Assembly (NCBI GenBank): GCA_965214565.1
Contig: OZ243951.1
Location: forward strand, 2,976,001-3,040,000
Length of the DNA: 64,000 nucleotides
Source of the DNA: VXYK01 sp965214565
Lineage (GTDB): Bacteria > Actinomycetota > Acidimicrobiia > Acidimicrobiales > Aldehydirespiratoraceae
Direction: 5' to 3'
The translations under genes were made by a program, and so were the position numbers. The notes beneath the pieces are model-generated. The model was not told the DNA's origin, ran no database searches, and was given only the letters and a program-made list of their open reading frames with translations. This document shows positions 42,792-52,077 of this stretch, piece after piece; positions within the stretch are counted from its first letter, which is position 1, and the number at the start of each line of letters is the position of its first letter.

Positions 42792-44039
42792 TCAAACCAC
42801 GACCGGCTGCGCTTTGGCCAAGACCACGACCCCACCTTCAGAGACCGTGTAGTGCTCCCGATCGTGTTCGAGGTCGTGTCCGAGCGTGACGCCGGGGGGC
42901 ACGACCACGTTCTTGTCGAGGACCACGCCGCTCAGGCGTGCGCCTTCGCCGACCTTGACTCCGTCGAGCAGGACCGAACGCTCGACCACCGCCCCGGCGC
43001 TGACTGCAACATCGGGTGAGAGGACAGAGTCGGTGACCTCGGCCCCGACAACGATTGCTCCGTTGCTGATGATCGAACGTCGCAGGTCCGACGGGCCATG
43101 GTCACCGTGATCGTCGATCTTGGCGGGCGGGAGGGTGCGACCCGAGGTGTAGATGGGCCAATCACTGTTGTAGAGGTCGAAGGCCGGGTCATGGCCGACC
43201 AGGTCCATGTGCGCTTCGTAGTAGCTGTCTATCGTGCCGACATCGCGCCAATAGTGGGGGCGGCCTATCTGGCCCGGAACTCGATTCTGAGTGAAGTCGT
43301 AGACCGAGGCTTCGCCTTTGGCGACCATCATCGGGATCAGGTCTCCCCCCACGTCGTTGCCGCTCTCCTCTGCATTCTCGTTCTCGTGCAGCAAGTCGAC
43401 CAGAGTGTCGGTGGTGAACACATAGTTCCCCATCGACGCCAGGACGCTGTCGGGGTCGTCGTTGAGTCCCTGGGTCTCGTCGCTCGGCGGCTTCTCGAGG
43501 AACTCTGCGATGTCGGATCCTTCGCCCAGCCTGATGACGCCGAACTGGCCTGACTGGTCGCGGGGAACCCTTATCCCTGCGACCGTGACACCGGCCCCGG
43601 AATCAATGTGGTGGTCGAGCATCTGTACGGGATCGATCCGGTAGATGTGATCGGCGCCGAACACGAAGACAAAGTCGGGTTTCTCGTCGTCGATCAGGTT
43701 CAGGTTCTGGAACAGGGCGTCGGCCGAGCCCAGGAACCACCGGGGACCTCGACGCATCTGTGCCGGCACCGAGGTGACGTAGTTGCCCAGCACAGCACTC
43801 AGACGCCAGGTGAGTGACAGGTGGACGTCGAGGCTGTGGCTCTTGTACTGGGTCAGCACGACGATCTTGCGGTAGCCGCCGTTGGCCAGGTTCGAGAGCG
43901 GGAAGTCGATCAACCGATAGTGCCCACCGAAGGGCACCGCCGGTTTGGCTCGGTCATTGGTGAGAGGTGCCAGTCGCTTCCCTTCGCCACCGGCCAGGAT
44001 GATGCTCAGTACCTTCGGGCGACGATCTTGGAAGGGCAC
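42792..44039 (-). CDS. glgC: Glucose-1-phosphate adenylyltransferase
   Basis: The 415-aa enzyme has the nucleotidyltransferase loop ILAGGEGKRLAPLTNDRAKP, the Lys of AKPAVPFGGHYRLIDFPLSN, FVFGADHIYRID and a C-terminal left-handed beta-helix (NGAIVVGAEVTDSVLSPDVA). It makes ADP-glucose from ATP and glucose 1-phosphate, the committed step of bacterial glycogen synthesis, usually under allosteric control. It is the second gene of a minus-strand pair, 4 nt after glgB. Confidence 0.95.
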   Translation of the reverse strand: MPFQDRRPKVLSIILAGGEGKRLAPLTNDRAKPAVPFGGHYRLIDFPLSNLANGGYRKIVVLTQYKSHSLDVHLSLTWRLSAVLGNYVTSVPAQMRRGPRWFLGSADALFQNLNLIDDEKPDFVFVFGADHIYRIDPVQMLDHHIDSGAGVTVAGIRVPRDQSGQFGVIRLGEGSDIAEFLEKPPSDETQGLNDDPDSVLASMGNYVFTTDTLVDLLHENENAEESGNDVGGDLIPMMVAKGEASVYDFTQNRVPGQIGRPHYWRDVGTIDSYYEAHMDLVGHDPAFDLYNSDWPIYTSGRTLPPAKIDDHGDHGPSDLRRSIISNGAIVVGAEVTDSVLSPDVAVSAGAVVERSVLLDGVKVGEGARLSGVVLDKNVVVPPGVTLGHDLEHDREHYTVSEGGVVVLAKAQPVVV

Positions 44040-44043
44040 GGGT

Positions 44044-45921
44044 CTACTCCTGGGTTCTAGGGTCTTTGTGGATAAGGACGCTGACGGCGAGCGGGCCGAG
44101 AGTCACCTCGACTGACTGGTCCTGTCCATGGCTCGGGAGCGGATCGGTCGAGCGGTCGTTGTTGGTCACACCACTGCCGCCGTAGGTGACCGAGTCGGAG
44201 TCGAGCACAGCGCTCCAAGAACCGGCGAGCGGCACACCGACGCGGTAGTTGTGCTGCGGAACTGGTGTGAAGTTGGCGACCACGAGGGCCAGCTGAGCGT
44301 CCGGGGCGCTGCGCAGGAAGGCGTACACGCTGTTGGAAGCGTCGTCACCGATGATCCAGGCGAAGCCGTCGTCGCGGCAGTCGCCCCGGTATAGGGCCGG
44401 GTGTGAGCTGTAGAGACGGTTCAGGTCCGCGACGAAATCCTTCAGTTGCGCTTTGGCGGGGTCAGCGAGACTGGCCCAGTCCAGTTCCGACTCGTGGTTC
44501 CACTCCTGCGCCACTCCGAACTCGGCCCCCATGAAAAGCAGTTTCTTCCCTGGAACCGTCCACTGGTAACCGAGCAGGAGCCTGAGGTTGGCGCGCTTCT
44601 GCCATTCGTCGCCCGGCATCTTTGCCAGCAATGACCCCTTACCGTGGACGACTTCGTCGTGGGAGAGCGGCACCAGGAAGTTCTCCGAGAATTGGTAGAC
44701 CGATCGGAAGGTCAGTTCACCGTGGTGATAGCGACGATGGACCGGTTCGCGGCCGAGGTACTCGAGAGTGTCGTGCATCCAACCCATGTCCCACTTGTAA
44801 CCGAAGCCGAGCCCGCCCGCGTCGACCGGGTCCGTGACCCCGCCCCACGCAGTGGACTCCTCGGCGATCACCTGAATCCCGGGATGCTCCTGGTACAGCG
44901 AACGGTTGAGTTCCTGCAGGAAGCTCACCGCGCCGAGGTTCTCGTTTCCTCCATGTTCGTTGGGGATCCACTCCCCCTCCGCGCGTGAATAGTCGCGGTA
45001 GAGCATGGAGGCGACGGCGTCGACCCGGATGGCGTCGATGTGATACTGCTTCACCCAGAAGTGGGCGCTCGAGAGCAGGAAGCTGCGGACTTCGTTGCGG
45101 TCGTAGTTAAAGATGCAGCTGTTCCAGTCCGGGTGGAAACCCAGGCGGGGGTCTGCGTGCTCGTACAGATGTGTGCCGTCGAAGGTGCCCAGACCGTGCG
45201 CGTCGGTCGGAAAGTGTGACGGGACCCAGTCGAGTATCACCCCGATCCCGGCTTGGTGGAGCAGATCGACCATGGCCATGAAATCGACCGGGTTGCCGTA
45301 GCGGGCCGTGGGCGCGAAGTATCCCGTCGTCTGATATCCCCACGATCCGTAGAACGGGTGCTCGGTCACCGGCAGCAGTTCGACATGGGTGAAGCCCGTT
45401 TCGCCGATGTAGTCGATCAACTGCTTGGCGATGGCGCGGTAGCCGCCGGGTTCGTAGCGCCAGGAACCGAGGTGCAGTTCGTAGATCGAGACCGGCGCGT
45501 CGCGATCCAGCCGAGATCCGCGCCCGGCCATCCAGTCGTCGTCTCCCCACTCGTAGTCGAGGTCGGCGATGATCGACGCGGTGCGCGGAGGCTCTTCGAA
45601 TGCGAACCCGTACGGGTCGGCCTTGTCGAAGGCGCGGCCCGCTTCGGGTTGTATCCGGTACTTGTAGCGCTGAGAGGGCTCCGCCGCGAACGTCGCGCGC
45701 CATACACCGGAAGGATCGGGGTCGAGCGCGAAGTCGCAGTCGGATCGCCAGTCGTTGAAATCCCCGATGACGTGCACAGACTGAGCACCCGGAGCCCAGA
45801 CCCGGAACGAGACTGCTTCGCCGGCGCGGTGGGCACCGAGCACTTCATAGGCGGCGATGTGGGTTCCCCCATTGAACGACCAGGCGTCGTCAGAGGTGAA
45901 TTCTCGACCGATCCCGCTCAT
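44044..45921 (-). CDS. glgB: 1,4-alpha-glucan branching enzyme
   Basis: The 625-aa GH13 enzyme has a CBM48 domain (YEVLGAHRAGEAVSFRVWAP, VHVIGDFNDWRSD), VELLPVTEHPFYGSWGYQTT, the nucleophile region DAIRVDAVASMLYRDYSR and the acid IAEESTAWGGV. The N-terminus is short, lacking the additional N1 domain of E. coli GlgB. It forms alpha-1,6 branches in glycogen. Start ATG 45921 diverges from the phosphofructokinase gene, with a 20-bp palindrome between them. Confidence 0.95.
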   Translation of the reverse strand: MSGIGREFTSDDAWSFNGGTHIAAYEVLGAHRAGEAVSFRVWAPGAQSVHVIGDFNDWRSDCDFALDPDPSGVWRATFAAEPSQRYKYRIQPEAGRAFDKADPYGFAFEEPPRTASIIADLDYEWGDDDWMAGRGSRLDRDAPVSIYELHLGSWRYEPGGYRAIAKQLIDYIGETGFTHVELLPVTEHPFYGSWGYQTTGYFAPTARYGNPVDFMAMVDLLHQAGIGVILDWVPSHFPTDAHGLGTFDGTHLYEHADPRLGFHPDWNSCIFNYDRNEVRSFLLSSAHFWVKQYHIDAIRVDAVASMLYRDYSRAEGEWIPNEHGGNENLGAVSFLQELNRSLYQEHPGIQVIAEESTAWGGVTDPVDAGGLGFGYKWDMGWMHDTLEYLGREPVHRRYHHGELTFRSVYQFSENFLVPLSHDEVVHGKGSLLAKMPGDEWQKRANLRLLLGYQWTVPGKKLLFMGAEFGVAQEWNHESELDWASLADPAKAQLKDFVADLNRLYSSHPALYRGDCRDDGFAWIIGDDASNSVYAFLRSAPDAQLALVVANFTPVPQHNYRVGVPLAGSWSAVLDSDSVTYGGSGVTNNDRSTDPLPSHGQDQSVEVTLGPLAVSVLIHKDPRTQE

Positions 45922-46002
45922 TGCCCCGGCTCCAGAAACCGGCTCGAAGTCGGGCTTATCGGGCTCGAGTCGTTTCTGTCGGTCAGGGACATCACAGGCG
46001 AA

Positions 46003-46022
46003 GATAACATGCCTCGGTTATC
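46003..46022. promoter_or_regulatory. Candidate operator between glgB and phosphofructokinase genes
   Basis: GATAAC and GTTATC are perfect inverted 6-base arms separated by 8 bases, in the 130-bp region between the divergent glgB (start 45921) and phosphofructokinase (start 46052) genes. The symmetry and position suit a shared regulator; TTATCGT may also serve as a -10 region for the rightward gene. Confidence 0.4.
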
Positions 46023-46051
46023 GTCTACGCTCCGGCTCGGGGGAACTTCAG

Positions 46052-47200
46052 ATGAAGATTGCTGTATTGACTGGTGGAGGGGATGTCCCTGGATTGAATC
46101 CCTGCCTCAAGACTGCGGTCAACCGGATCTGTGACGCAGGATCGGAGGTGGTCGGGATCCGCCGCGGTTGGGGCGGCCTGCTCAACGCAGATCCCAACGA
46201 TGCAGCGTCGCTCGCCGCCAACACCGTTTCCTTGACGCCCGGTGTGGTCCGTAAGATTGATCGCACCGGCGGCACGTTCCTCCACACGTCCCGCAGCAAC
46301 CCGGGACGTGTCCCGAACGCCGACGTTCCACAGTTCCTCCGCTCAGAAAACAGAGGCGAGGGACCCCACGACCTTACGCCGAACGCGATCGCGGTGCTGG
46401 ATGCGCTCGGCGTAGACGCTCTGATCGCGATCGGCGGTGACGACACTCTGTCGTACGCCTTGAGGATGCACAACGAGGGCGTGCCGGTCATCGCGATTCC
46501 CAAGACGATGGACAACGACGTGCACGGAACCGACTACTGCATCGGTTTCTCCACCGCGATCAGCCGTGGTGTCGAGTTCATCCACAATCTACGAACCAGC
46601 ACCGGTTCCCACGAACGTATAGCGGTGGTCGAGCTTTTTGGTCGCTACTCGGGTGAGACTTCTCTGATCACGGCTTATCTCGCCGGTGTCGACCGCGCGC
46701 TGATCTCAGAGGTCCCTTTCGACATCGACAGGCTTGCCGAACTGGTGATGAAGGACAAGGCGGCAAACCCCTCGAACTATGCGATGATCACGATTTCTGA
46801 AGGCGCCTCGATCCAAGGCGGTGAGGTGCACCTGTCGGGCGAGGCCGATGCGTACGGCCATCGCAAGCTCGGAGGGATCGGCGCGACGACCGGAGCTCTG
46901 CTGACAGAGCGCACAGGTGAGGGCATCATTCTGCAGGAGGTCGCCTATCTGATGCGCTCGGGACGCCCCGACAGTCTCGACCTGATGGTCGCTTCCAACT
47001 ACGCGGTGATGGCCTCGAACCTGGCTCTTGAGGGTGCTTCTGGACGGATGGTCGCTCTTCAGAACGGGGTCTACACCAATGTTGACGTGTCAGTAACCGG
47101 CGAGGGCGCCAGACGTGTCGACGTCGACGAGCTATACGACACCGAGCAGTACCGCCCGCTGCTCCGCCAAGTCGCCGGCAAGCCCATGTTCCTGTACTGA
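46052..47200 (+). CDS. 6-phosphofructokinase, probably pyrophosphate-dependent
   Basis: ATG 46052 (GGGGGAA upstream) starts a 382-aa PfkA-fold enzyme: AVLTGGGDVPGLNPCLKTAV, IAIGGDDTLSYA, PKTMDNDVHGTDYCIGF and VELFGRYSGETSL. The residues after GGD and before T(M)DND are diagnostic: ATP enzymes have GGDG and PGTIDND, whereas this has GGDD and PKTMDND, the Asp/Lys pair of PPi-dependent phosphofructokinases, whose Asp blocks the adenine site. The reaction is then reversible and can serve both glycolysis and gluconeogenesis, linking hexose phosphate to the adjoining glycogen genes. Confidence 0.88.
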   Translation: MKIAVLTGGGDVPGLNPCLKTAVNRICDAGSEVVGIRRGWGGLLNADPNDAASLAANTVSLTPGVVRKIDRTGGTFLHTSRSNPGRVPNADVPQFLRSENRGEGPHDLTPNAIAVLDALGVDALIAIGGDDTLSYALRMHNEGVPVIAIPKTMDNDVHGTDYCIGFSTAISRGVEFIHNLRTSTGSHERIAVVELFGRYSGETSLITAYLAGVDRALISEVPFDIDRLAELVMKDKAANPSNYAMITISEGASIQGGEVHLSGEADAYGHRKLGGIGATTGALLTERTGEGIILQEVAYLMRSGRPDSLDLMVASNYAVMASNLALEGASGRMVALQNGVYTNVDVSVTGEGARRVDVDELYDTEQYRPLLRQVAGKPMFLY

Positions 47201-47224
47201 GCGCCCGTGGCACGGACGGTAGCC

Positions 47225-48268
47225 TCAGCCCAATGGGCCCCCTTCCAGGAACTCCCGGAAAAGGTCGGTGTCGTCAACTGTCGCTGCAGGAGGCAATGGC
47301 ACCTCAAGGTCGGCGTCCACTTCAAGGACAGTACGGGTTTCTAGGATGAACTCGGCTCCGGCGAACAGGTCCATCAGTTCCAGACGTTCGCTGTCGGTGA
47401 TTCCATGGAAGAAACCTTCAGCTTCGAGCATCGCATCGTAGAGGTTCGACAGGTCTGCACGGGTCGAGAAGACACGCAGCAGGCCGTGCTCGTCCAGTTC
47501 GACCACCACCTCGACTTCGACGGAATCGAAGAAATCGACGAAGAACTGAGTCTCCGCGTCGGTGTCCGTCGAAGAATCCGAGGAGGATCCGGCAAATTCA
47601 TCGCCGGCAAGGTCCTCGATGTCTTGACCTTGTGCCTCGGCTAGATCAGTGAGTGTGCCTGTACCAATGAAGATCGGCGGGGTTGAGGATGTCTGCTCGA
47701 CGTTGGTAAGCGCTGCGGGCAGTTTCTCAGCGAGCTCCCTCAAGTCCGGAGGTGACGCGCCGAGGGCTGCCAACACATCGGGATACTCTGCCGCGAGCTC
47801 AGCCAAGTCGACATAGGCGATTCCGGGCTCGAAGGGAGTTGCTTGGGCATCGCTCGCATCAAACAGCTTCTGGAGTTCACGCGTGTCGATGACCAGACGC
47901 TCATCGTCGATCCACATCTCCACCTTCAAGTTCAGTTCATCACTGGGGACGAACCCCGCCGACGCCACCATGTCGACCACGAAATGTTGGCGAGCAGGAC
48001 TCACCTCGCCGACGAGCGCCGGCGGCAGTTCGTCGATGTCGGATGTTCGCATTTCGTCGATCTCGGGCGCTCCCAATAATGCGCCGAACCCAAGCGTGTT
48101 AGTTTCGGCTGTCGTCACCGACACTCGATATGTCGTCACCTCGGCGGTCTCGGCGAGCGCCGCACCCAACTCGTCGACGGTGCTGACCGTGCTCTCAGAG
48201 TCTCCCCTGCCACAACCGAGCGCCAACAACGCCACAATCAGCAACAAAACCACACGGCTCTTGGACAT
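47225..48268 (-). CDS. Lipoprotein of unknown function
   Basis: From ATG 48268 the protein is 347 aa with a lipoprotein signal MSKSRVVLLLIVALLALGC. I do not recognise the family with confidence. The mature part is acidic, alternating beta-like and helical stretches (YRVSVTTAETNTL, LNLKVEMWIDDERLVIDTRE, VEVEVVVELDEHGLLRVFST), somewhat reminiscent of LppX/LprG-type mycobacterial lipid-carrying lipoproteins and of DUF-type bacterial lipoproteins, without a firm match. A Ser/Asp/Thr-rich segment (GSSSDSSTDTD) divides it. It stands alone, convergent with the phosphofructokinase gene. Confidence 0.7.
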   Translation of the reverse strand: MSKSRVVLLLIVALLALGCGRGDSESTVSTVDELGAALAETAEVTTYRVSVTTAETNTLGFGALLGAPEIDEMRTSDIDELPPALVGEVSPARQHFVVDMVASAGFVPSDELNLKVEMWIDDERLVIDTRELQKLFDASDAQATPFEPGIAYVDLAELAAEYPDVLAALGASPPDLRELAEKLPAALTNVEQTSSTPPIFIGTGTLTDLAEAQGQDIEDLAGDEFAGSSSDSSTDTDAETQFFVDFFDSVEVEVVVELDEHGLLRVFSTRADLSNLYDAMLEAEGFFHGITDSERLELMDLFAGAEFILETRTVLEVDADLEVPLPPAATVDDTDLFREFLEGGPLG

Positions 48269-48530
48269 AATCAACCCGACCAATCCTTGGACAGTCGGCC
48301 GCTCATGGACTGAGCATAACGCCACACCCTGTGCTTGGTGCTCGGCACGGCGCCGTCTTCGTAGAGTAAATCAACACCTGCGCTTCATGAAGAAACGGTT
48401 TGACCACGCAAGTTGCCGGTCCGCCGAACGGTGTTGGTCTGGATGTAGGTGACCTCGTCGGGATCGACCTCAGATTCCGGGTTCGAACGGCCCGTGTGTC
48501 AGACTCGCTAGGCCCGACAAGGAGACGGCA

Positions 48531-49313
48531 ATGACCGAAGGATCAGCGGCCAGCGGCGCGTTGGCAGTCAGCTCGGACGGACCGGTACGCGTCGTGCGGT
48601 TGAACCGGCCCCAGGCGCTCAATGCGATCGACGAGGCGCTCCACACGGCCCTGACCGACATATGGCAGAAGCTCGACGGCGACCCCGAGGCCCGCGCCGT
48701 GGTGATAACCGGCGAGGGCCGGGCATTCACAGCGGGCGGAGACATGGGTCTGCTGCAGTTGATGTCCGAGGATCTTCCAACGCGTGACCGGGTTCTGGGC
48801 GAGAGCGAGCGGATCATGCGCGACATGATCGGTTTCCGCCTCCCTCTGGTCGCTGCTGTCAACGGCCCCGCGGTGGGTCTGGGCTGCAGTCTGGCCATGC
48901 TCAGCGACACCGTGTTCATGGAGCAGAGCGCCTACCTCGCCGACCCTCACGTTCCCGTCGGCCTGGTCGCGGGAGACGGTGGCGCCATTACCTGGCCCCT
49001 CGCCATGAGCCTGCTGTCGGCGAAGGAGTACATCCTCACCGGTGATCGAATCCCGGCTCCCGAAGCGCATCGCCTCGGTCTCGCCAACCGTGTCGTTCCC
49101 GACGGGGAGGGACTCTCCGCCGCGGTGGCCTTCGCCCACCGTCTGGCGAAACTCCCGCCGCAGGCCGTTCAGGACACCAAGAAGGCGCTCAACGTGCACC
49201 TGCAACGGGCCGCGGCCGGGCTCATCGAGTTGTGTGCGAGTGCCGAGCACCGGTCTTTCGACACCCCCGAACTGAAGGCCAACGTCGCCCGCTTCATGAA
49301 GCAGCAGGATTGA
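48531..49313 (+). CDS. Enoyl-CoA hydratase/isomerase family protein
   Basis: AAGGAG lies 7 nt before ATG 48531. The 260-aa crotonase-fold protein has the N-terminal VRVVRLNRPQALNAIDEALH, oxyanion segment GRAFTAGGDMGLLQ and VNGPAVGLGCSLAMLSDTV. At the usual second catalytic Glu position it has an Asp or neutral residue (VGLVAGDGGAI), more like isomerase or hydratase-like members than classical enoyl-CoA hydratases. It is monocistronic, convergent with the CoA-transferase gene. Confidence 0.86.
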   Translation: MTEGSAASGALAVSSDGPVRVVRLNRPQALNAIDEALHTALTDIWQKLDGDPEARAVVITGEGRAFTAGGDMGLLQLMSEDLPTRDRVLGESERIMRDMIGFRLPLVAAVNGPAVGLGCSLAMLSDTVFMEQSAYLADPHVPVGLVAGDGGAITWPLAMSLLSAKEYILTGDRIPAPEAHRLGLANRVVPDGEGLSAAVAFAHRLAKLPPQAVQDTKKALNVHLQRAAAGLIELCASAEHRSFDTPELKANVARFMKQQD

Positions 49314-49330
49314 AGGGAACCACTGGTCGG

Positions 49331-50545
49331 CTAGACGACCACCTGGCGAACCTTGAGATCGATGATCTGCTCCCAGTCGAAGCCCAGCGATTCGAGGATG
49401 GCGTCGCCGTGTTCGTTGAATTCGGGGGCTCGGGAAGTCCCGGCGGCCTCTCCGTCGTACTGCACCGGTACCGCGACCAGGCGAAACGGCAGCCCTGCGG
49501 CTGTCTGCGCGCTCTGGATGTAGCCGTTCGCCCGTGCCTGGGGATCCTCAGCTGCCTGCAGCGTGTCCTGCACCACCGCCCACTGTCCGCTGTAGGTCTC
49601 AAGGCGCTCAAGCCAAGTGTCCAGGGTCGCTTCGGAAAAAGCCCCCTCGAGCATCGCGATCGCGTCGGCGCTGTTCGATATCAACTTCTCACCCTCAAAA
49701 CGGGGATCATTGCCCAGTTCGGGACGACCGACGACTTCACACGTTTCGGCCCAGTACTTTCCCGCCTGCAAACAGGTGAGAGCGATCCACTGACCATCGC
49801 TCGTCGCATAGTTGTTGACCAAGGGGTTTCGGCCGACACGGCCTAACGGTGGCGCCAACCACGGGGAGTCGAGCGCCAAAGACAACGCCATTGCTGCGCC
49901 CATCGACCACAGGCCCGTGCCGAACAACGAGACGTCCACCTCGGTCGCCTCACCGGTGCGTTCACGATAGAACAGAGCGCCCATGATTCCGCCTGCAATC
50001 GTCATTGCGCCGATCGAGTCCCCGAAGGCCGGTGCCGGTGGCGAGGGCACAGTCTCAGACCCCGGTGGTTTTGCGCCCATCGCCACCCCGGCACGAGCCC
50101 AGTACGCGAGCGAATCGTAGGAGCCCTTGTCGGCGTCGGGTCCCCGTTCGCCCTGACCCGACCCTCGGACGTAGATGATGTCCGGGTTGTGGGCTCGTAT
50201 GTCGTCGACATCGATCTGCAGCTTTCGGCGCACCCTCGGCAGCTTGTTGGTGAGGAACACGTCGCAGCTCTCAACAAGCTTGTAGAGGATCTTGAGCCCG
50301 TCGGATTTCCCGAGATCCAAGCCGATGCTCTGCTTGCCGCGATTGGAATGCTCGAGCAGGGCATGGACCTCGTCGGGGATGTCGGCGACGCCGCTCATGA
50401 CGAGTCCGCGCATGGCGTCGCCCCTCTCGTAGTGTTCGATCTTGACCACCTCGGCACCCAGGTCTGCCAAGGCCGCGGAAGCCGCTGGGACGAAGGTGTG
50501 CTCAGCCACCTCCAGGATCCTGACCCCCTCCAAGATCTTCGTCAT
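49331..50545 (-). CDS. CaiB/BaiF-family (class III) CoA transferase
   Basis: ATG 50545 follows AAGGAGG on the minus strand. The 404-aa protein opens GVRILEVAEHTFVPAASAAL, then LGAEVVKIEHYERGDAMRG and IGLDLGKSDGLKILYKLVES, and contains KGSYDSLAYWARAGVAMG, whose Asp is the residue that forms the acyl intermediate in family III CoA transferases. It moves CoA from a donor thioester to an acid. Lying in the run P450-SDR-ALDH-CoA transferase, it would activate an acid produced by the aldehyde dehydrogenase. Confidence 0.9.
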   Translation of the reverse strand: MTKILEGVRILEVAEHTFVPAASAALADLGAEVVKIEHYERGDAMRGLVMSGVADIPDEVHALLEHSNRGKQSIGLDLGKSDGLKILYKLVESCDVFLTNKLPRVRRKLQIDVDDIRAHNPDIIYVRGSGQGERGPDADKGSYDSLAYWARAGVAMGAKPPGSETVPSPPAPAFGDSIGAMTIAGGIMGALFYRERTGEATEVDVSLFGTGLWSMGAAMALSLALDSPWLAPPLGRVGRNPLVNNYATSDGQWIALTCLQAGKYWAETCEVVGRPELGNDPRFEGEKLISNSADAIAMLEGAFSEATLDTWLERLETYSGQWAVVQDTLQAAEDPQARANGYIQSAQTAAGLPFRLVAVPVQYDGEAAGTSRAPEFNEHGDAILESLGFDWEQIIDLKVRQVVV

Positions 50546-50570
50546 CTGAACCGCCTCCTTTCGTAGAGGT

Positions 50571-52034
50571 CTATGCCGGTTCGGCCAGCAGTTTCGTCTG
50601 CAGGAACTCTTCAAGGCCGGCGACACCGTTCTCGCGCCCGATCCCCGATTGCTTGTAGCCGCCGAAAGGAGCATCCGCGGCGTGCCACATTCCGCCATTG
50701 ACGCTGAGGGTCCCGGTACGTATCCGTCGGGCGACACTCAGTGCACGGGCGCGATCAGCTGCGAGCACGCCGCCGGAGAGCCCGTATTTCGAGTTGTTGG
50801 CGATGCGCACCGCGTCGTCGTCCCCGTCATGAGGCAGCACCACCAGAACCGGCCCGAAGACTTCGTCCTGAGCGATTTCGCTGTTCTCGTCCGCACCCAC
50901 GATCACCGTCGGCTGGAAGAAGAACCCCTTCTCGTGCTGGGTTGAACTTCCACCGGTCACGATCGTGGCACCGGATTCAACCGCGCGGTCGACCATCCCT
51001 TGCACCTTGTCGCGCTGTCTGGCATTGATCAGCGGTCCGACATAGTTGACTGGGTCGAAGGGATCACCGACCCCGAGACCCTCGAAGATCTCTTTCGCCA
51101 GCGCAACCGCGCGGTCCATGTGTGTTCGGGGCACGACCAGTCGCGAGGTGATCGCGCAGCCTTGCCCGGCATGGGAGTTGGCAGCCATTGAGCAGCCGAA
51201 GGCTCCCCCGTCGACGTTCTCCTCATCGAGCACCAGCATCGCTGACTTACCTCCCAACTCTAAGAAGACCTTCTTCAACGTCGCGCTCGCCGCAGCCATG
51301 ATCGACTTTCCGACCTCGGTCGATCCGGTGAAGGTGACCATGTCGACGTTCGGGTCCGTGGTCATGACCACGCCCGCTTCCACTTCGCTCGAAGCGAGCA
51401 CGTTCACAACTCCGGGCGGCATGTCGGTGTTCTCGCTGATCATGCGGCCGAGGGCCAAGTTGATGAGTGGAGTGTCGGGTGCCCCCTTGAGCACGACGGT
51501 GCAACCCGCGGCCAATGCCGGGCCGAGCTTGGCCAGGTTCAATTGTGTCGGATAGTTGTACGCGGAGATGGCGCTGACCACCCCATAGGGTTCGCGCTCG
51601 ACCCAGCGACGGTGCATGCCTCCATAAGCCTCTGCTACGCCCAGATCGACAGTCCCGTCGTAGGTCTCGGCGAGGTCGGCGTAGTAGTCGAGGATCCCGA
51701 TCGGACCTTCGAGAGCGGGGCCACTCGTCATGGCTATCGGGACGCCCACTTCGGAGACGGTCAACGTGCGCAGATCCTCGAGGTTGTCGCGCATCGCTCG
51801 TGCCAGTTGACGCATGCACGCGACCCGGAGGCCGGCGTCGGTGGACCAGCCGGTCTCATCGAAGGCACGCCTAGCTGCCCGGATCGCACGCTCGACATCG
51901 GCGACGGCGGCATCGGCGGCCTCCCCGATGGCCTCCTCGGTAGCTGGATTGATCGAGGTGAATGTTCGGCCGCCCGTGGCAGCGACGAGTTCGCCGTCAA
52001 TGAGCAGTTGATTCTCTTGGCTCCAGAACGCCAT
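50571..52034 (-). CDS. NAD(P)-dependent aldehyde dehydrogenase
   Basis: The 487-aa enzyme has PYGVVSAISAYNYPTQLNLA, the cofactor loop FTGSTEVGKSIM, catalytic base KVFLELGGKSAML and nucleophile Cys in SHAGQGCAITSRL. It oxidises an aldehyde to an acid with NAD(P)+. The gene is 25 nt upstream of the CoA-transferase gene and downstream of the SDR gene on the same strand, which suggests a consecutive alcohol to aldehyde to acid to CoA-thioester route after hydroxylation by the P450. Confidence 0.93.
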   Translation of the reverse strand: MAFWSQENQLLIDGELVAATGGRTFTSINPATEEAIGEAADAAVADVERAIRAARRAFDETGWSTDAGLRVACMRQLARAMRDNLEDLRTLTVSEVGVPIAMTSGPALEGPIGILDYYADLAETYDGTVDLGVAEAYGGMHRRWVEREPYGVVSAISAYNYPTQLNLAKLGPALAAGCTVVLKGAPDTPLINLALGRMISENTDMPPGVVNVLASSEVEAGVVMTTDPNVDMVTFTGSTEVGKSIMAAASATLKKVFLELGGKSAMLVLDEENVDGGAFGCSMAANSHAGQGCAITSRLVVPRTHMDRAVALAKEIFEGLGVGDPFDPVNYVGPLINARQRDKVQGMVDRAVESGATIVTGGSSTQHEKGFFFQPTVIVGADENSEIAQDEVFGPVLVVLPHDGDDDAVRIANNSKYGLSGGVLAADRARALSVARRIRTGTLSVNGGMWHAADAPFGGYKQSGIGRENGVAGLEEFLQTKLLAEPA

Positions 52035-52077
52035 GGTTGCCCTTACCTTTCATATGCCCTAAGCAGCGAACATAGGC

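Noticed and set aside
48269..48530. Small genes or RNA in the gap before the second enoyl-CoA hydratase gene
   Set aside because: Open frames there are short and without start signals; no structured RNA was recognised.
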